Shown piece after piece: positions 51,571 through 59,613 of a DNA stretch of 64,000 nucleotides. The stretch is taken from contig NZ_SLUL01000001.1 in assembly GCF_004341205.1 (NCBI RefSeq), positions 239,344 through 303,343 of the forward strand, written 5' to 3'. Source of the stretch: Thermolongibacillus altinsuensis (GTDB lineage: Bacteria; Bacillota; Bacilli; Bacillales; Anoxybacillaceae). Position 1 is the stretch's first letter. Each line of letters starts with the position of its first letter. Under the pieces are notes generated by a model. That model saw nothing but the letters and a program-made list of their open reading frames with translations, made no database searches and was not told the origin of the DNA. Position numbers and translations under genes: made by a program.

Positions 51571-51598
51571 AAGGCTGGCGTTTGCCCGCCTTGTTTTT
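51571..51598 (+). terminator. terminator of the acyl-CoA operon; left copy of island repeat
   Basis: AAGGC-T-GGC-GTTT-GCC-C-GCCTT and T-run. GGCTGGCGTTTGCC then GCCTTGTTTTT recurs at 56992-57017 with one mismatch in 26. Confidence 0.8.
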
Positions 51599-51630
51599 GT
51601 TTGTTACGAAAGGTTTGAAATTATATAAAA

Positions 51631-51676
51631 AAACCGAAAACCGCCAACCAGGTGTTTCCTTGGTCGGCGGTTTTTT
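51631..51676. terminator. bidirectional terminator between convergent operons
   Basis: CCGCCAACCA pairs with TGGTCGGCGG around a 10-nt loop, with A-rich sequence on the left and a T-run on the right. It can end both the plus-strand operon and the minus-strand oxidoreductase gene. Confidence 0.75.
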
Positions 51677-51770
51677 ACGTCCAACAGGCGAATTTTATTG
51701 AATGATATAGGCAATAGTCGGGTGCGAATTTCATCTAAAGCAGTCTCGTTTGTTCGGATGAAGTGCTCCC

Positions 51771-53006
51771 TCAGCCTTCGTGCCAAGATTTCGAAGTCGT
51801 GCAGGCTTCGGCAAGAGCGAGGTCGGCCACAGCGTCGTCGGGTGTTACCATTCCATTCCAGTTCGGGTCTTGGATCATCCGACAAAAATCCAGGAAGCGG
51901 GCCTGGGCCATCGCCTCATACCATCCTTGCCGATCAACCAATGACACCGTCCGCCGATACGGTAGACGGGAAACGGATGGTCGATCGGACGCTGGCATAT
52001 TTGGAGACAACCGCGATGCGGCCCATGCTCGTACCTGTTCGCCAGCGTCGGCCGCTGGTTGCGTAGGCACGGTATCAAGAAGAGCGTCGATCCGTTCCGC
52101 CTGTTCTGCCGTGAGCATTCCCTCGACATACAGCTGTTGTGGAATCCAGCCTTCGAGCACAATCCGCCCTTGAGCGCAGTGGACTTCCCATTTTGTTGAC
52201 TCAGGAGCGTCCGCCTCCATTGTGAATCCGTGGTAGTACTGAACCGGTACGTACTCATGAAGGGATTCGGTTTCTGCTCTTTTTGTCGGCACTCGCGCTT
52301 CCTGTACATGATGTGTGCAGCTGCGGTGAATCACGCTCGCCCACACGCGCGACTGCTCGCCGTTCGCTTCGGATAAGGCAAAACCGTGCGCATCTTCAGG
52401 CTCGCCAAACCAGTGTCGGCCTACTTCGAAAAAGTGAACCCCATGTTCGATAAAGATCCCTCCGCTCAGTTCGCGGTTCCAGAACCAATGTCCGGATGCG
52501 ACACGGTGTGCGGCGTTGTGAAGACTAGCATGGTGCACGCGACCCAACAGGCGGTGGCGGAGCATCCATTCGACCGCTTCTACCAACGGGTTGTAGCGCA
52601 AAACTAGGTTGACGGCGAACGCGTGCCGTTGTTTTGTTGCGAGCTGGGCAATGCGCTTCAGCGCCGCTGAAGTCAGTGCCCCTGGCTTCTCTAGCAATAG
52701 GTGCTTGCCTTTTGTCAACGTCAATTCGCCGAGCGGTGCGTGGAGGTGGGGCGGTGTCGTTAAGATCACCACGTCGATGTCCGGATCACAGATGAGATCC
52801 GCCGCTTCCTGATATTCACGCGGGGCAACCGCATCGGATCGACGTTGGCGATAGGCGTCCAGCACACGCTGGCGTTTTTCGTCGGTGCGGCCGGCAACGG
52901 CTGTCAATTGAAATTCAGGCAACGGTGCGAGCGCACCAGCCAAGAAAGCAGCAAAAGCGCCTGCGCCGGCAATACCCACGCGGTATGGTGGAATCGGATA
53001 AGGCAT
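51771..53006 (-). CDS. Gfo/Idh/MocA-family oxidoreductase
   Basis: A 411-residue NAD(P)-dependent sugar or cyclitol dehydrogenase. The Rossmann motif GIAGAGAFAAFLAGAL is at about 10-25, and the conserved EKP is in LLLEKPGAL near 104. GGIFIEHGVHFFEVGRHWFG near 180 carries the catalytic His region. AAGGAGG lies 10 nt before ATG 53004-53006. The base composition is clearly richer in G+C than the flanks. Divergent from the nucleotidyltransferase operon; the substrate is unknown. Confidence 0.85.
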   Translation of the reverse strand: MPYPIPPYRVGIAGAGAFAAFLAGALAPLPEFQLTAVAGRTDEKRQRVLDAYRQRRSDAVAPREYQEAADLICDPDIDVVILTTPPHLHAPLGELTLTKGKHLLLEKPGALTSAALKRIAQLATKQRHAFAVNLVLRYNPLVEAVEWMLRHRLLGRVHHASLHNAAHRVASGHWFWNRELSGGIFIEHGVHFFEVGRHWFGEPEDAHGFALSEANGEQSRVWASVIHRSCTHHVQEARVPTKRAETESLHEYVPVQYYHGFTMEADAPESTKWEVHCAQGRIVLEGWIPQQLYVEGMLTAEQAERIDALLDTVPTQPAADAGEQVRAWAASRLSPNMPASDRPSVSRLPYRRTVSLVDRQGWYEAMAQARFLDFCRMIQDPNWNGMVTPDDAVADLALAEACTTSKSWHEG

Positions 53007-53407
53007 GGCGTCTAAACCTCCTTTATCCCGCATGAATCCATATTATGTTGACAATTATATTATACCGCGAAGACGGGCTTTGGTGCTCCTCGTTTTGTGC
53101 TCTCAAGCACTGGGTATGTGGGAGAGCAGAACAGCAGGATTGTTGCGCAGCTGTACGGGATTCGCTGAACAAACTTGGTGTGATCCTCCAAAAACGACAT
53201 TAACGCTGCGCGATTATATAAAAAAATGGAAGCGTTTTGCTTGCCAACATTAGGGATATTATGTATACTATTATTAGCAACCAGATTCGTCGGGTGCTAA
53301 CAATTTATTTCTCATCTTTCATTTTCTCATTCATCCATCTGTGTTTCGGGCTTCATAGTGTAATTAGTAAATCTTACGAATTCCGAAACGAATGGAGGAG
53401 TGATAAA
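53007..53407 (+). promoter_or_regulatory. 401-nt divergent control region of the sugar island
   Basis: No gene is credible here. A promoter TTGCCA (53241-53246), 17 bp, TATACT (53264-53269) faces the nucleotidyltransferase gene. Downstream lies an inverted repeat TTAGCA ... TGCTAA (53274-53300), a likely repressor site. GGAAGCGTTTTGC (about 53228-53240) resembles part of a catabolite box just upstream of the -35. The remainder is AT-rich and unremarkable. Confidence 0.5.
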
Positions 53408-54451
53408 ATGAAAGCATTGCTGCTAGCTGGAGGGTTAGGAACGCGTCTACGTCCATTAACGGAAAACCTTCCGAAACCTATGGCACCTATTGCGAATCGT
53501 CCTTGGTTGGAACACCTCATCACTCATCTGCATGAACAAGGCGTCGATCAGTTTGTCATTGCTGCTCACCACTGCTCGGATGTGATTCGTCGTCACTTCG
53601 GCGACGGACGAAACTGGGGAGTGAAGATTGAGTACGCGATCGAACCGTTCCCGATGGGGACGGCAGGAGCCATCAAGAACGCGGAGCGTTTGCTCGATGA
53701 GCGATTCCTGGTCGTCAACGCCGACATCGTCCATTTGCCACAGTTGATTCCTCTTCTTGAGTTTCATCGCCAGCACGGCGGCATTGCCACTATTGCACTG
53801 ACAGAAGTTGAAGATCCTTCTTCGTATGGAGTCGTTGAACAGGATGAAACCGGAAAGATCTTGCGCTTCATCGAGAAACCGCGCCGCGAGGAAGCGCCGT
53901 CAAACCGAATCAACGCCGGTTTGTACATACTTGAGCCGGAGGTCATGCGTTATATTCCGGCGCAGCGCGAGGTCTCCATTGAGCGTGAAACGTTCCCTCG
54001 TCTGATTCAGGAAGGAGCCGGCGTATACGGCATAGTAAGCAGAGGCTACTGGAACGACATGGGCACTCCGGTCCGTTATCGCCAGGTCCACTGGGATGTG
54101 CTCGACCGACGGTTTTCTCTGCTCATGAATGGACGCCAAGTTCAGCCAGGTGTTTGGGTGGGAGAAGATGTCGAATTCGGTTCCGGTTCCCTCTTGGTGC
54201 CGCCGGTATTGATCGGCAACAAGGTGAAGATCGGTGATCAAGCGGTGATTGGTCCATACGCGGTGATTGGTAATAACTGCTATATAGGTGCCCGCGTGCA
54301 TTGTTCGAACACGATCCTTTGGGATCGTTCGGTCGTGCGCGACGGAAGCCGCCTCAGCAACAGCATCTTCGGATACCGGACCGTGGCACCTGCCGGCGAG
54401 GTGTTCAGTGGTTCCATTATTAACCAATCTAGAGGAGTGATGCAGGCATGA
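53408..54451 (+). CDS. sugar-phosphate nucleotidyltransferase (mannose-1-P guanylyltransferase-like)
   Basis: A 347-residue two-domain enzyme. The N-terminal nucleotidyltransferase domain starts MKALLLAGGLGTRLRPLTEN, with the sugar-phosphate Lys in LPKPMAPI. LVVNADIVHL (about 99) and RFIEKPRREE are active-site regions. The C-terminal left-handed beta-helix has hexapeptides such as VLIGNKVKIGDQAVIGPYAV. GGAGGAGTGAT precedes ATG 53408. Close types make GDP-mannose or NDP-glucose. A broken phosphomannomutase gene downstream favours mannose. Overlaps the glycosyltransferase by 4 nt. Confidence 0.85.
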   Translation: MKALLLAGGLGTRLRPLTENLPKPMAPIANRPWLEHLITHLHEQGVDQFVIAAHHCSDVIRRHFGDGRNWGVKIEYAIEPFPMGTAGAIKNAERLLDERFLVVNADIVHLPQLIPLLEFHRQHGGIATIALTEVEDPSSYGVVEQDETGKILRFIEKPRREEAPSNRINAGLYILEPEVMRYIPAQREVSIERETFPRLIQEGAGVYGIVSRGYWNDMGTPVRYRQVHWDVLDRRFSLLMNGRQVQPGVWVGEDVEFGSGSLLVPPVLIGNKVKIGDQAVIGPYAVIGNNCYIGARVHCSNTILWDRSVVRDGSRLSNSIFGYRTVAPAGEVFSGSIINQSRGVMQA

Positions 54452-55665
54452 AGCGAATCGCATATGTCAGCACGTATCCGCCGCGGCGTTGCGGCATCGC
54501 CACGTTTACCGATCATCTTCGCAACAGCGTACGCGTCGCCGGTAAACGGAGCGATGTCGATCCGGTGATTGTGCTCTATAACGAAAGCGACGGCGCTTCG
54601 GCGTATCAGAACGATCCGAAGTTCTGGCCGCTGGCGGCGCAGGACCGCGCGGCTTACATGAGGATGGCGGAACGGGTTAACCAAAGCGATGTCTCAGTGG
54701 TGGTTCTGCAGCACGAGTTTGGCATCTTTGGAGGCGAAGCAGGTGAATACATACTAGACTTTGTCCATGCTCTGAAGAAGCCTCTCGTCACAACGTTTCA
54801 CACTGTCTTTGCCGATCCTCAACCGCCTTATCGCCGTATTCAGCAACAAATCGCCGATGCGAGCGACGCGATTGTGGTCATGAACCGTCAAGCGATTCCG
54901 TACCTGACTCGAGCGTTTAACTTGCCGGAGCAGAAAATCTTCTACATTCCGCACGGTTCACCGGAGCCGCGCAACGAGGAACGGGATCTCCTCCGCCGTC
55001 GCCTGGGATTCGAAGGGCGCAAAGTCATGTTCACCTTTGGATTGCTCAATCGCGGCAAGGGAATCGAGTCGGTGATCTCCGCCTTGCCGGGAGTTGTCCG
55101 CGAAGTGCCGGAGACGCTATACGTTATCGCTGGACAGACACACCCTGAAGTGAAAAAGCGTGAAGGGGAAGCATACCGCGAGGAGTTGCAGGAGATGATC
55201 CGTCGCCTCGGGCTCGAGGAAAACGTATGGATGATTGATCGTTACTTCAGCGAGGAGGAATTAGTCGACTACTTGACGGCGTGTGACCTTTACGTCACTC
55301 CGTATCCAGGCATGCAGCAAATTACCAGCGGAACCTTGGCCTATGCGGTTGGCGTGGGTCGTCCAGTCCTCACGACGCCATATGAACATGCTCGCGACCT
55401 GTTGCGCGGGTGCGAGGAATTGCTGTTGCCGTACGGAGATACCGAAGCTTGGGAGCGGCAACTCCGTCGTCTGTTGAGTGACGATGAGGCTTTGCGGAAG
55501 TGGGAAGAGCGGATCCGGAAGATTGGCGAAGCGACGCACTGGCCACGCGTCGGCGAGCAATACCTGCAGCTGTTTGCCAAGCTCTGCGGCGAAACGGACG
55601 GTGATGAAAAAGCGGCAGAGCGATTGGAAGGCGAGGTGAAGCCTGTTGGCTCCGTCAGTCGTTAA
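54448..55665 (+). CDS. GT4-type glycosyltransferase
   Basis: A 405-residue GT-B glycosyltransferase. The N-terminus RIAYVSTYPPRRCGIATFTD is the acceptor-domain start. The donor-domain entry is FTFGLLNRGKGIESVISALP near 194. The nucleotide-sugar site is ITSGTLAYAVGVGRPVLTTP near 291. There are no membrane helices. GAGGAGTG precedes ATG. The operon position indicates use of the NDP-sugar made by the preceding enzyme. The next gene starts inside its end (20-nt overlap). Confidence 0.87.
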   Translation: MKRIAYVSTYPPRRCGIATFTDHLRNSVRVAGKRSDVDPVIVLYNESDGASAYQNDPKFWPLAAQDRAAYMRMAERVNQSDVSVVVLQHEFGIFGGEAGEYILDFVHALKKPLVTTFHTVFADPQPPYRRIQQQIADASDAIVVMNRQAIPYLTRAFNLPEQKIFYIPHGSPEPRNEERDLLRRRLGFEGRKVMFTFGLLNRGKGIESVISALPGVVREVPETLYVIAGQTHPEVKKREGEAYREELQEMIRRLGLEENVWMIDRYFSEEELVDYLTACDLYVTPYPGMQQITSGTLAYAVGVGRPVLTTPYEHARDLLRGCEELLLPYGDTEAWERQLRRLLSDDEALRKWEERIRKIGEATHWPRVGEQYLQLFAKLCGETDGDEKAAERLEGEVKPVGSVSR

Positions 55666-56716
55666 GTTCGATCATTTGGAACGAATGACTGACGACACGG
55701 GGTTGCTCGAGCACAGCTTGGGACGCATTCCGCGCCGGCGGGAAGGTTATTCGACCGACGACAACGCGCGCGCCATCTGGGCGTGCATGGAGTGGCTCAA
55801 TCTGCTTGGAGACGATGAATCTGCGGAACGCCGGAGGCTATACCGGCTGTTGGACCGGTATCTGGCCTTCTTGCTCTGGGCGCAGAGAGAGGACGGATGG
55901 TTTCAGAACAACTTTCATTTTGACCGAACGCCGGAATCGGAGTCGCGCTCGGACGACTGCTTGGGCCGATCCCTCTGGGCAGCGGCGGTGGCTTACGTAA
56001 ATCTCGAAGATGAAGCGCGGAGATGCGTAGCTGCCGAGATCTTGCGCCGGGCGCTTTTGGCCAGCCGCGAGCTGCGGTTTTTGCGCGGCCAGGCCTGGGG
56101 GCTTGCGGCTTGCTGCCTGCTGCTGTCTATGCGGAGCGATGGATTGGCCTTGCCTTCTGGTGTGACCGAAAACGACGTTAAAAATCTGGCGGACGTGTTC
56201 GAGCAGTGCCTGCTCGATGCTTACCTCGCGCACAGAACGGATGACTGGCGTTGGTATGAGCCGAAAATCACCTATGCCAATGGGCTATTGCCGTGGGCGT
56301 TGTTTGTGGCTTATCGATACCACGGACGCGCCAAGACGCTAGAAGTAGCCAAAGAGAGCCTCGACTTTCTGACGACCAAGATGAGCGGCCATAACGGCGT
56401 TGTTCGCCCCGTCGGCAATCGCGGTTGGTGTGACAGCGATCGGCGTGCCGACTGGGACCAACAGCCCATCGATGTGATGAAGTTGGCTTTGGCTGCGCGC
56501 GAGGCCTATAGGGCGTTGGAAGACGAAGCGTACCGAGAAGTTGTTCGCCGCTGTCGTGATTGGTTTTACGGTAACAATGATCTTGGCATTCCTCTCGCCG
56601 ATCCGAGCGATGGAAGCTGCTGTGACGGTCTTAACCCGGACGGGCCGAATCCGAATCGGGGCGCTGAGTCGACACTTTCCTATCTATTAACGGAAGCCAT
56701 AGCACAATCTTTGTGA
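55646..56716 (+). CDS. six-hairpin (alpha/alpha-barrel) glycosidase-like protein
   Basis: A 356-residue helical-barrel protein from TTG 55646 (GAGGTGAAG upstream). REGYSTDDNARAIWACMEWL near 31, QREDGWFQNNFHFDR near 81, SRSDDCLGRSLWAAAVAY near 100 and WCDSDRRADWDQQPIDVM near 258 are Trp/Asp-rich barrel helices typical of six-hairpin glycosidases. It lacks a signal peptide, so it acts in the cytosol. Relatives are often encoded beside GT4 and GH130 enzymes; no GH130 gene is present here. Confidence 0.75.
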   Translation: MAPSVVKFDHLERMTDDTGLLEHSLGRIPRRREGYSTDDNARAIWACMEWLNLLGDDESAERRRLYRLLDRYLAFLLWAQREDGWFQNNFHFDRTPESESRSDDCLGRSLWAAAVAYVNLEDEARRCVAAEILRRALLASRELRFLRGQAWGLAACCLLLSMRSDGLALPSGVTENDVKNLADVFEQCLLDAYLAHRTDDWRWYEPKITYANGLLPWALFVAYRYHGRAKTLEVAKESLDFLTTKMSGHNGVVRPVGNRGWCDSDRRADWDQQPIDVMKLALAAREAYRALEDEAYREVVRRCRDWFYGNNDLGIPLADPSDGSCCDGLNPDGPNPNRGAESTLSYLLTEAIAQSL

Positions 56717-56904
56717 TTGAGGTGGTTTTCCGGCGAGTATTTCAACGATCTATTTTGCCGCCGCACGTGTTTAAGGAGTGCGACATTCGCGGTCGCGCGT
56801 ACCTTGTCCGGAGGAGCAGAAGGCGGAAGCCATCGCTGCGGTCAAACAGCAGATCACCATTTGTATTCGGCGTTAACCTGAACGGTCTATGCTGTTTGGG
56901 TTAG
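56713..56904 (+). pseudogene. phosphomannomutase remnant, internally deleted
   Basis: The reading SILPPHVFKECDIRGRAY matches the N-terminus of phosphomannomutase/phosphoglucomutases (PPHIF-x-E-Y-DIRG). Right after it another frame reads CPEEQKAEAIAAVKQQI, resembling the C-terminal domain of the same family. Over 350 codons and the catalytic Ser are missing. The gene followed the nucleotidyltransferase operon and would have supplied mannose-1-phosphate. Confidence 0.55.
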
Positions 56905-56991
56905 CGTCGTTTTTCTTTCTTGGCATTTATGCAATATCGTTTATCATTGATCACAAAATGGAGAAATACACTGTGACGATTAACAAGAACG

Positions 56992-57017
56992 GCTGGCGTT
57001 TGCCGGCCTTGTTTTTT
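56992..57017 (+). terminator. terminator; right copy of island repeat
   Basis: GGCTGGCGTTTGCC then GGCCTTGTTTTT, the same as 51573-51598 with one substitution. It ends the sugar operon. Confidence 0.7.
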
Positions 57018-57116
57018 AAATGGCACAACATCAAAAAGATAAAATTATAAATATTGAAAATTATTTTTCTTTTTGTTAGTTTATTATACATATATTGGAT
57101 TTTTGGGGGAGTGAAC

Positions 57117-57902
57117 ATGATTCGAAAACTAACAGCGGCAGATCATGATCAAGTATTTTCTTTTTTGAAAAAGGAAGCAGCGATCAACCTTTTTATCATC
57201 GGCGACATTGAGGCGTTTGGGTATGATCAAGATTTTCAAGAATTGTGGGGCGAGTTCGATGAGAACGGCATGCTAAAAGCCGTTTTACTGAGGTTTTATG
57301 ATTCTTATATTCCTTATGCGCCGTCAACCTTTGATGTAAATGGATTTGCCGAAATCATTCGAAGCAATGATGGGGTTGTTCGTCTTTCGGGAAAATCAGA
57401 AGTCGTTGAGCAATTTGAAAACGTGGATGGATTGTCATTAGGAAAGAAAAGAGTCACGTATTTTTGTGAATGCAATACCATTTCCTTTACAGATGAAGAT
57501 GAAGCGTATGATGTGAAACTAGCGACGGTGAACGATGTTGACCGGATTGTGGAATTGCGCCGCCGTATTTCTGAATTTACCGCAACGCCTGCATCAAGAG
57601 AAATGTTGTTAAAATCGTTGGAAACGAACACCGGCCGCACTTACTATATTGAAGAAGACGGTCAAATGGTATCCAGCGTTTCGACAACAGCGGAAAATTC
57701 CCTCTCCGCGATGGTTGTTGGCGTTTGTACGGACGAACGATATCGCCAAAGGGGCTATGCGAGCGTCATTATGAAAAAAGTTGTGAAAGATTACATTCGT
57801 GCAGGAAAGACATTATGCTTGTTTTATGATAATCCGAAGGCGGGACGCATCTATAAACGGCTGGGATTTTATGACATTGGCACATGGACGATGTACGGAT
57901 AA
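57117..57902 (+). CDS. GNAT-family N-acetyltransferase
   Basis: A 261-residue protein. The N-terminal half is a degenerate GNAT-like domain (LFIIGDIEAFGYDQDFQELW). The C-terminal half holds the acetyl-CoA site VVGVCTDERYRQRGYASVIM near 199 (R-x-x-G-x-A) and LFYDNPKAGRIYKRLGFYDI. GGGGGAGTG precedes ATG 57117. The substrate is unknown. The DUF1992 gene starts 20 nt later. Confidence 0.85.
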   Translation: MIRKLTAADHDQVFSFLKKEAAINLFIIGDIEAFGYDQDFQELWGEFDENGMLKAVLLRFYDSYIPYAPSTFDVNGFAEIIRSNDGVVRLSGKSEVVEQFENVDGLSLGKKRVTYFCECNTISFTDEDEAYDVKLATVNDVDRIVELRRRISEFTATPASREMLLKSLETNTGRTYYIEEDGQMVSSVSTTAENSLSAMVVGVCTDERYRQRGYASVIMKKVVKDYIRAGKTLCLFYDNPKAGRIYKRLGFYDIGTWTMYG

Positions 57903-57922
57903 ACGACAGAAGGTGAGATGGA

Positions 57923-58300
57923 ATGGACATCATTTGGAAAATTGCAGAGGAAAAAATTCGCGAAGCAATCAAAAACGGTGAGTTCGATCAATTGCCCGGG
58001 TTTGGAAAGCCGCTTGAAATAGAAGATATATCCCATGTTCCAGAAGAATTGCGCACGGGTTATTTGATGCTGAAAAATGCAGGATACATTTCCGAAGAAG
58101 TCGATTTGAAGAAAGAACTCATGACGATCGAAGACTTGCTTCGCTGCTGTGATGATGAAAAAGAAAAGGAACGGCTAACGCGAAAGCTAAACGAAAAGTT
58201 GTTGCGGTTCAATGCGATCATGAAAAAGCGCTATACAAACAATTCCGCGGTGTTACGGGAGTATGAACAACGAATTTATGATAAGTTTCAAAGATCCTGA
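57923..58300 (+). CDS. DUF1992 (DnaJ-homologue subfamily C28-like) protein
   Basis: A 125-residue cytosolic protein. The family block IAEEKIREAIKNGEFDQLPG, then FGKPLEIED and VPEELRTGYLMLKNAGYIS, is unmistakable DUF1992. The C-terminal half is coiled coil (EKERLTRKLNEKLLRFNAIM). The function is unknown. AGGTGAGATGG precedes ATG. Probably cotranscribed with the GNAT gene. Confidence 0.85.
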   Translation: MDIIWKIAEEKIREAIKNGEFDQLPGFGKPLEIEDISHVPEELRTGYLMLKNAGYISEEVDLKKELMTIEDLLRCCDDEKEKERLTRKLNEKLLRFNAIMKKRYTNNSAVLREYEQRIYDKFQRS

Positions 58301-58375
58301 CGGAAAAATCGTGTTGTACATTTTTGCCACTGCCCTTAAATGTTTGCAATAAACAATTGTTGGAAGAGGTGCGAT

Positions 58376-58984
58376 ATGATATTAACCTGTGAATCTTCCA
58401 GTTTAAGTGATTATTTAATGGAGTCTGATGAAGTGAACTACTCACATCCTTTGATTCAACAAAAAGCAAAGGAGCTTTTTCACTCATCACAATCAGATGT
58501 TGAAAAAGCGAAAATAGCGTTTGAATTTGTTCGAGATGAAATTTCGCATTCATGGGATATTCAAAGTTCAAGAGTGACATGCAAAGCATCTGACGTTCTC
58601 TATTATAAAGAAGGGATTTGTTACGCCAAAGCTAATTTGTTGGCTGCATTGTTGCGTTCGCAGGGAATTCCAACGGGATTTTGCTATCAGCGTTTGATGC
58701 TGTTTGATACGCCAGATCAAGGATATTGCATCCATGCACTCAACGCGGTTTATCTTTCCACCTTAAATCGTTGGATTCGTTTAGACGCCCGTGGGAATAA
58801 ACCTGGGGTTCAAGCGGAATTTTCGATTGATGAGGAAAAGTTGGCTTTTTCTGTTCATGAAGAACTGGATGAAAAAAACTATCCGATTATTTTTGCAAAA
58901 CCGAATCATAAAACAATCGATGTTTTAAAAAAGCATACCGACGCGTTAGAAATGTATAGGCATCATCTGCCTGCGCAGTTGTAG
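58376..58984 (+). CDS. transglutaminase-like cysteine protease-fold protein
   Basis: A 202-residue cytosolic protein with a transglutaminase core. The catalytic Cys is in KEGICYAKANLLAALLRSQG near 80, the His in GYCIHALNAVYL near 117 and the Asp in RWIRLDARGNKPGV near 134. GAAGAGGTG precedes ATG 58376. Such small proteins may act as peptidases or amidases; the substrate is unknown. It is followed directly by a repeat element. Confidence 0.84.
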   Translation: MILTCESSSLSDYLMESDEVNYSHPLIQQKAKELFHSSQSDVEKAKIAFEFVRDEISHSWDIQSSRVTCKASDVLYYKEGICYAKANLLAALLRSQGIPTGFCYQRLMLFDTPDQGYCIHALNAVYLSTLNRWIRLDARGNKPGVQAEFSIDEEKLAFSVHEELDEKNYPIIFAKPNHKTIDVLKKHTDALEMYRHHLPAQL

Positions 58985-58991
58985 CTGTAAC

Positions 58992-59213
58992 TATATATGA
59001 TAAGCTTAATTTTCCAACATAAACAAGCTTTTCTGCCACTTCTCCGAACGAAAACGCCATCAGACAAATGAATTTGTCTGTCATGCGTTTTACGTTCGGA
59101 ATCGGCATGCTTCTAGCATGCCGGGGCGGCAAGAAAAATCTTGCCGCCTATGGCAGAAAAGCGGTCTTCTATTCATGATGTGATGTGTCGGAAACTCAAC
59201 TTGAATCTATATA
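58992..59213 (+). repeat. dispersed multi-hairpin repeat, copy D
   Basis: A 222-bp copy nearly identical to 34556-34777, with the same three hairpins and inner TTTTCTGCCA/TGGCAGAAAA pair. It fills the gap between the transglutaminase-like gene and the tautomerase remnant. Confidence 0.88.
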
Positions 59214-59283
59214 CTTGAGCTGTTTGGCAAAAGAGCAATTACTGCTTTTTATTTCGTTCTCTATGTGAGAGGATGAATGGATC

Positions 59284-59502
59284 ATGCCGATCATTACTGT
59301 AAAAATGGCGAAAGGCAGAACAATTGAACAGAAACAACAATTTGTCGAAACGATTACAAAAGAAGCAGCTAGAATTTTAAATGTAAAAGAGGAATGAGTC
59401 ACCGTGATTTTTGATGAATACGACAGAGAAAATTGGGCTTCTAACGGGCAATTGCATTTACTGAAATTTGGTGAGGGGTTCGGGAAGAAAGGTGTAGAAT
59501 AA
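59284..59502 (+). pseudogene. 4-oxalocrotonate tautomerase-family gene with premature stop
   Basis: ATG 59284 reads MPIITVKMAKGRTIEQKQQF with the catalytic Pro 2, then TGA at 59395-59397 where Trp (TGG) is expected. The same frame continues VTVIFDEYDRENWASNGQLH to TAA 59500, giving the normal ~72 residues if the stop is ignored. A single G-to-A change explains it. The first 37 residues hold Pro 2 but lack the second half of the fold. Confidence 0.8.
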
Positions 59503-59548
59503 TTAAGTCAAGCGATTGTGGTCCTCGATTAGTTCATATATTCAAAAA

Positions 59549-59597
59549 ACAAAAGGAGGGCTTCACCGCAAAGGTAACAGCTCTCCTTCTTTTTCAT
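59549..59597. terminator. terminator between convergent genes
   Basis: AAGGAG plus GCT pairs with AGC plus CTCCTT across a long loop, T-run on the plus strand. It lies just before the 3' end of the minus-strand gene. Confidence 0.5.
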
Positions 59598-59613
59598 AAC
59601 CAAATCGAATCGA

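Noticed and set aside
53005..53253. Open frame in the divergent control region
   Set aside because: It overlaps the start of the oxidoreductase gene, has no SD or recognisable motif, and covers the promoter.
59395..59397. Selenocysteine or programmed readthrough at TGA in the tautomerase
   Set aside because: Family members have Trp here and no downstream SECIS-like hairpin was seen; a nonsense mutation is simpler.
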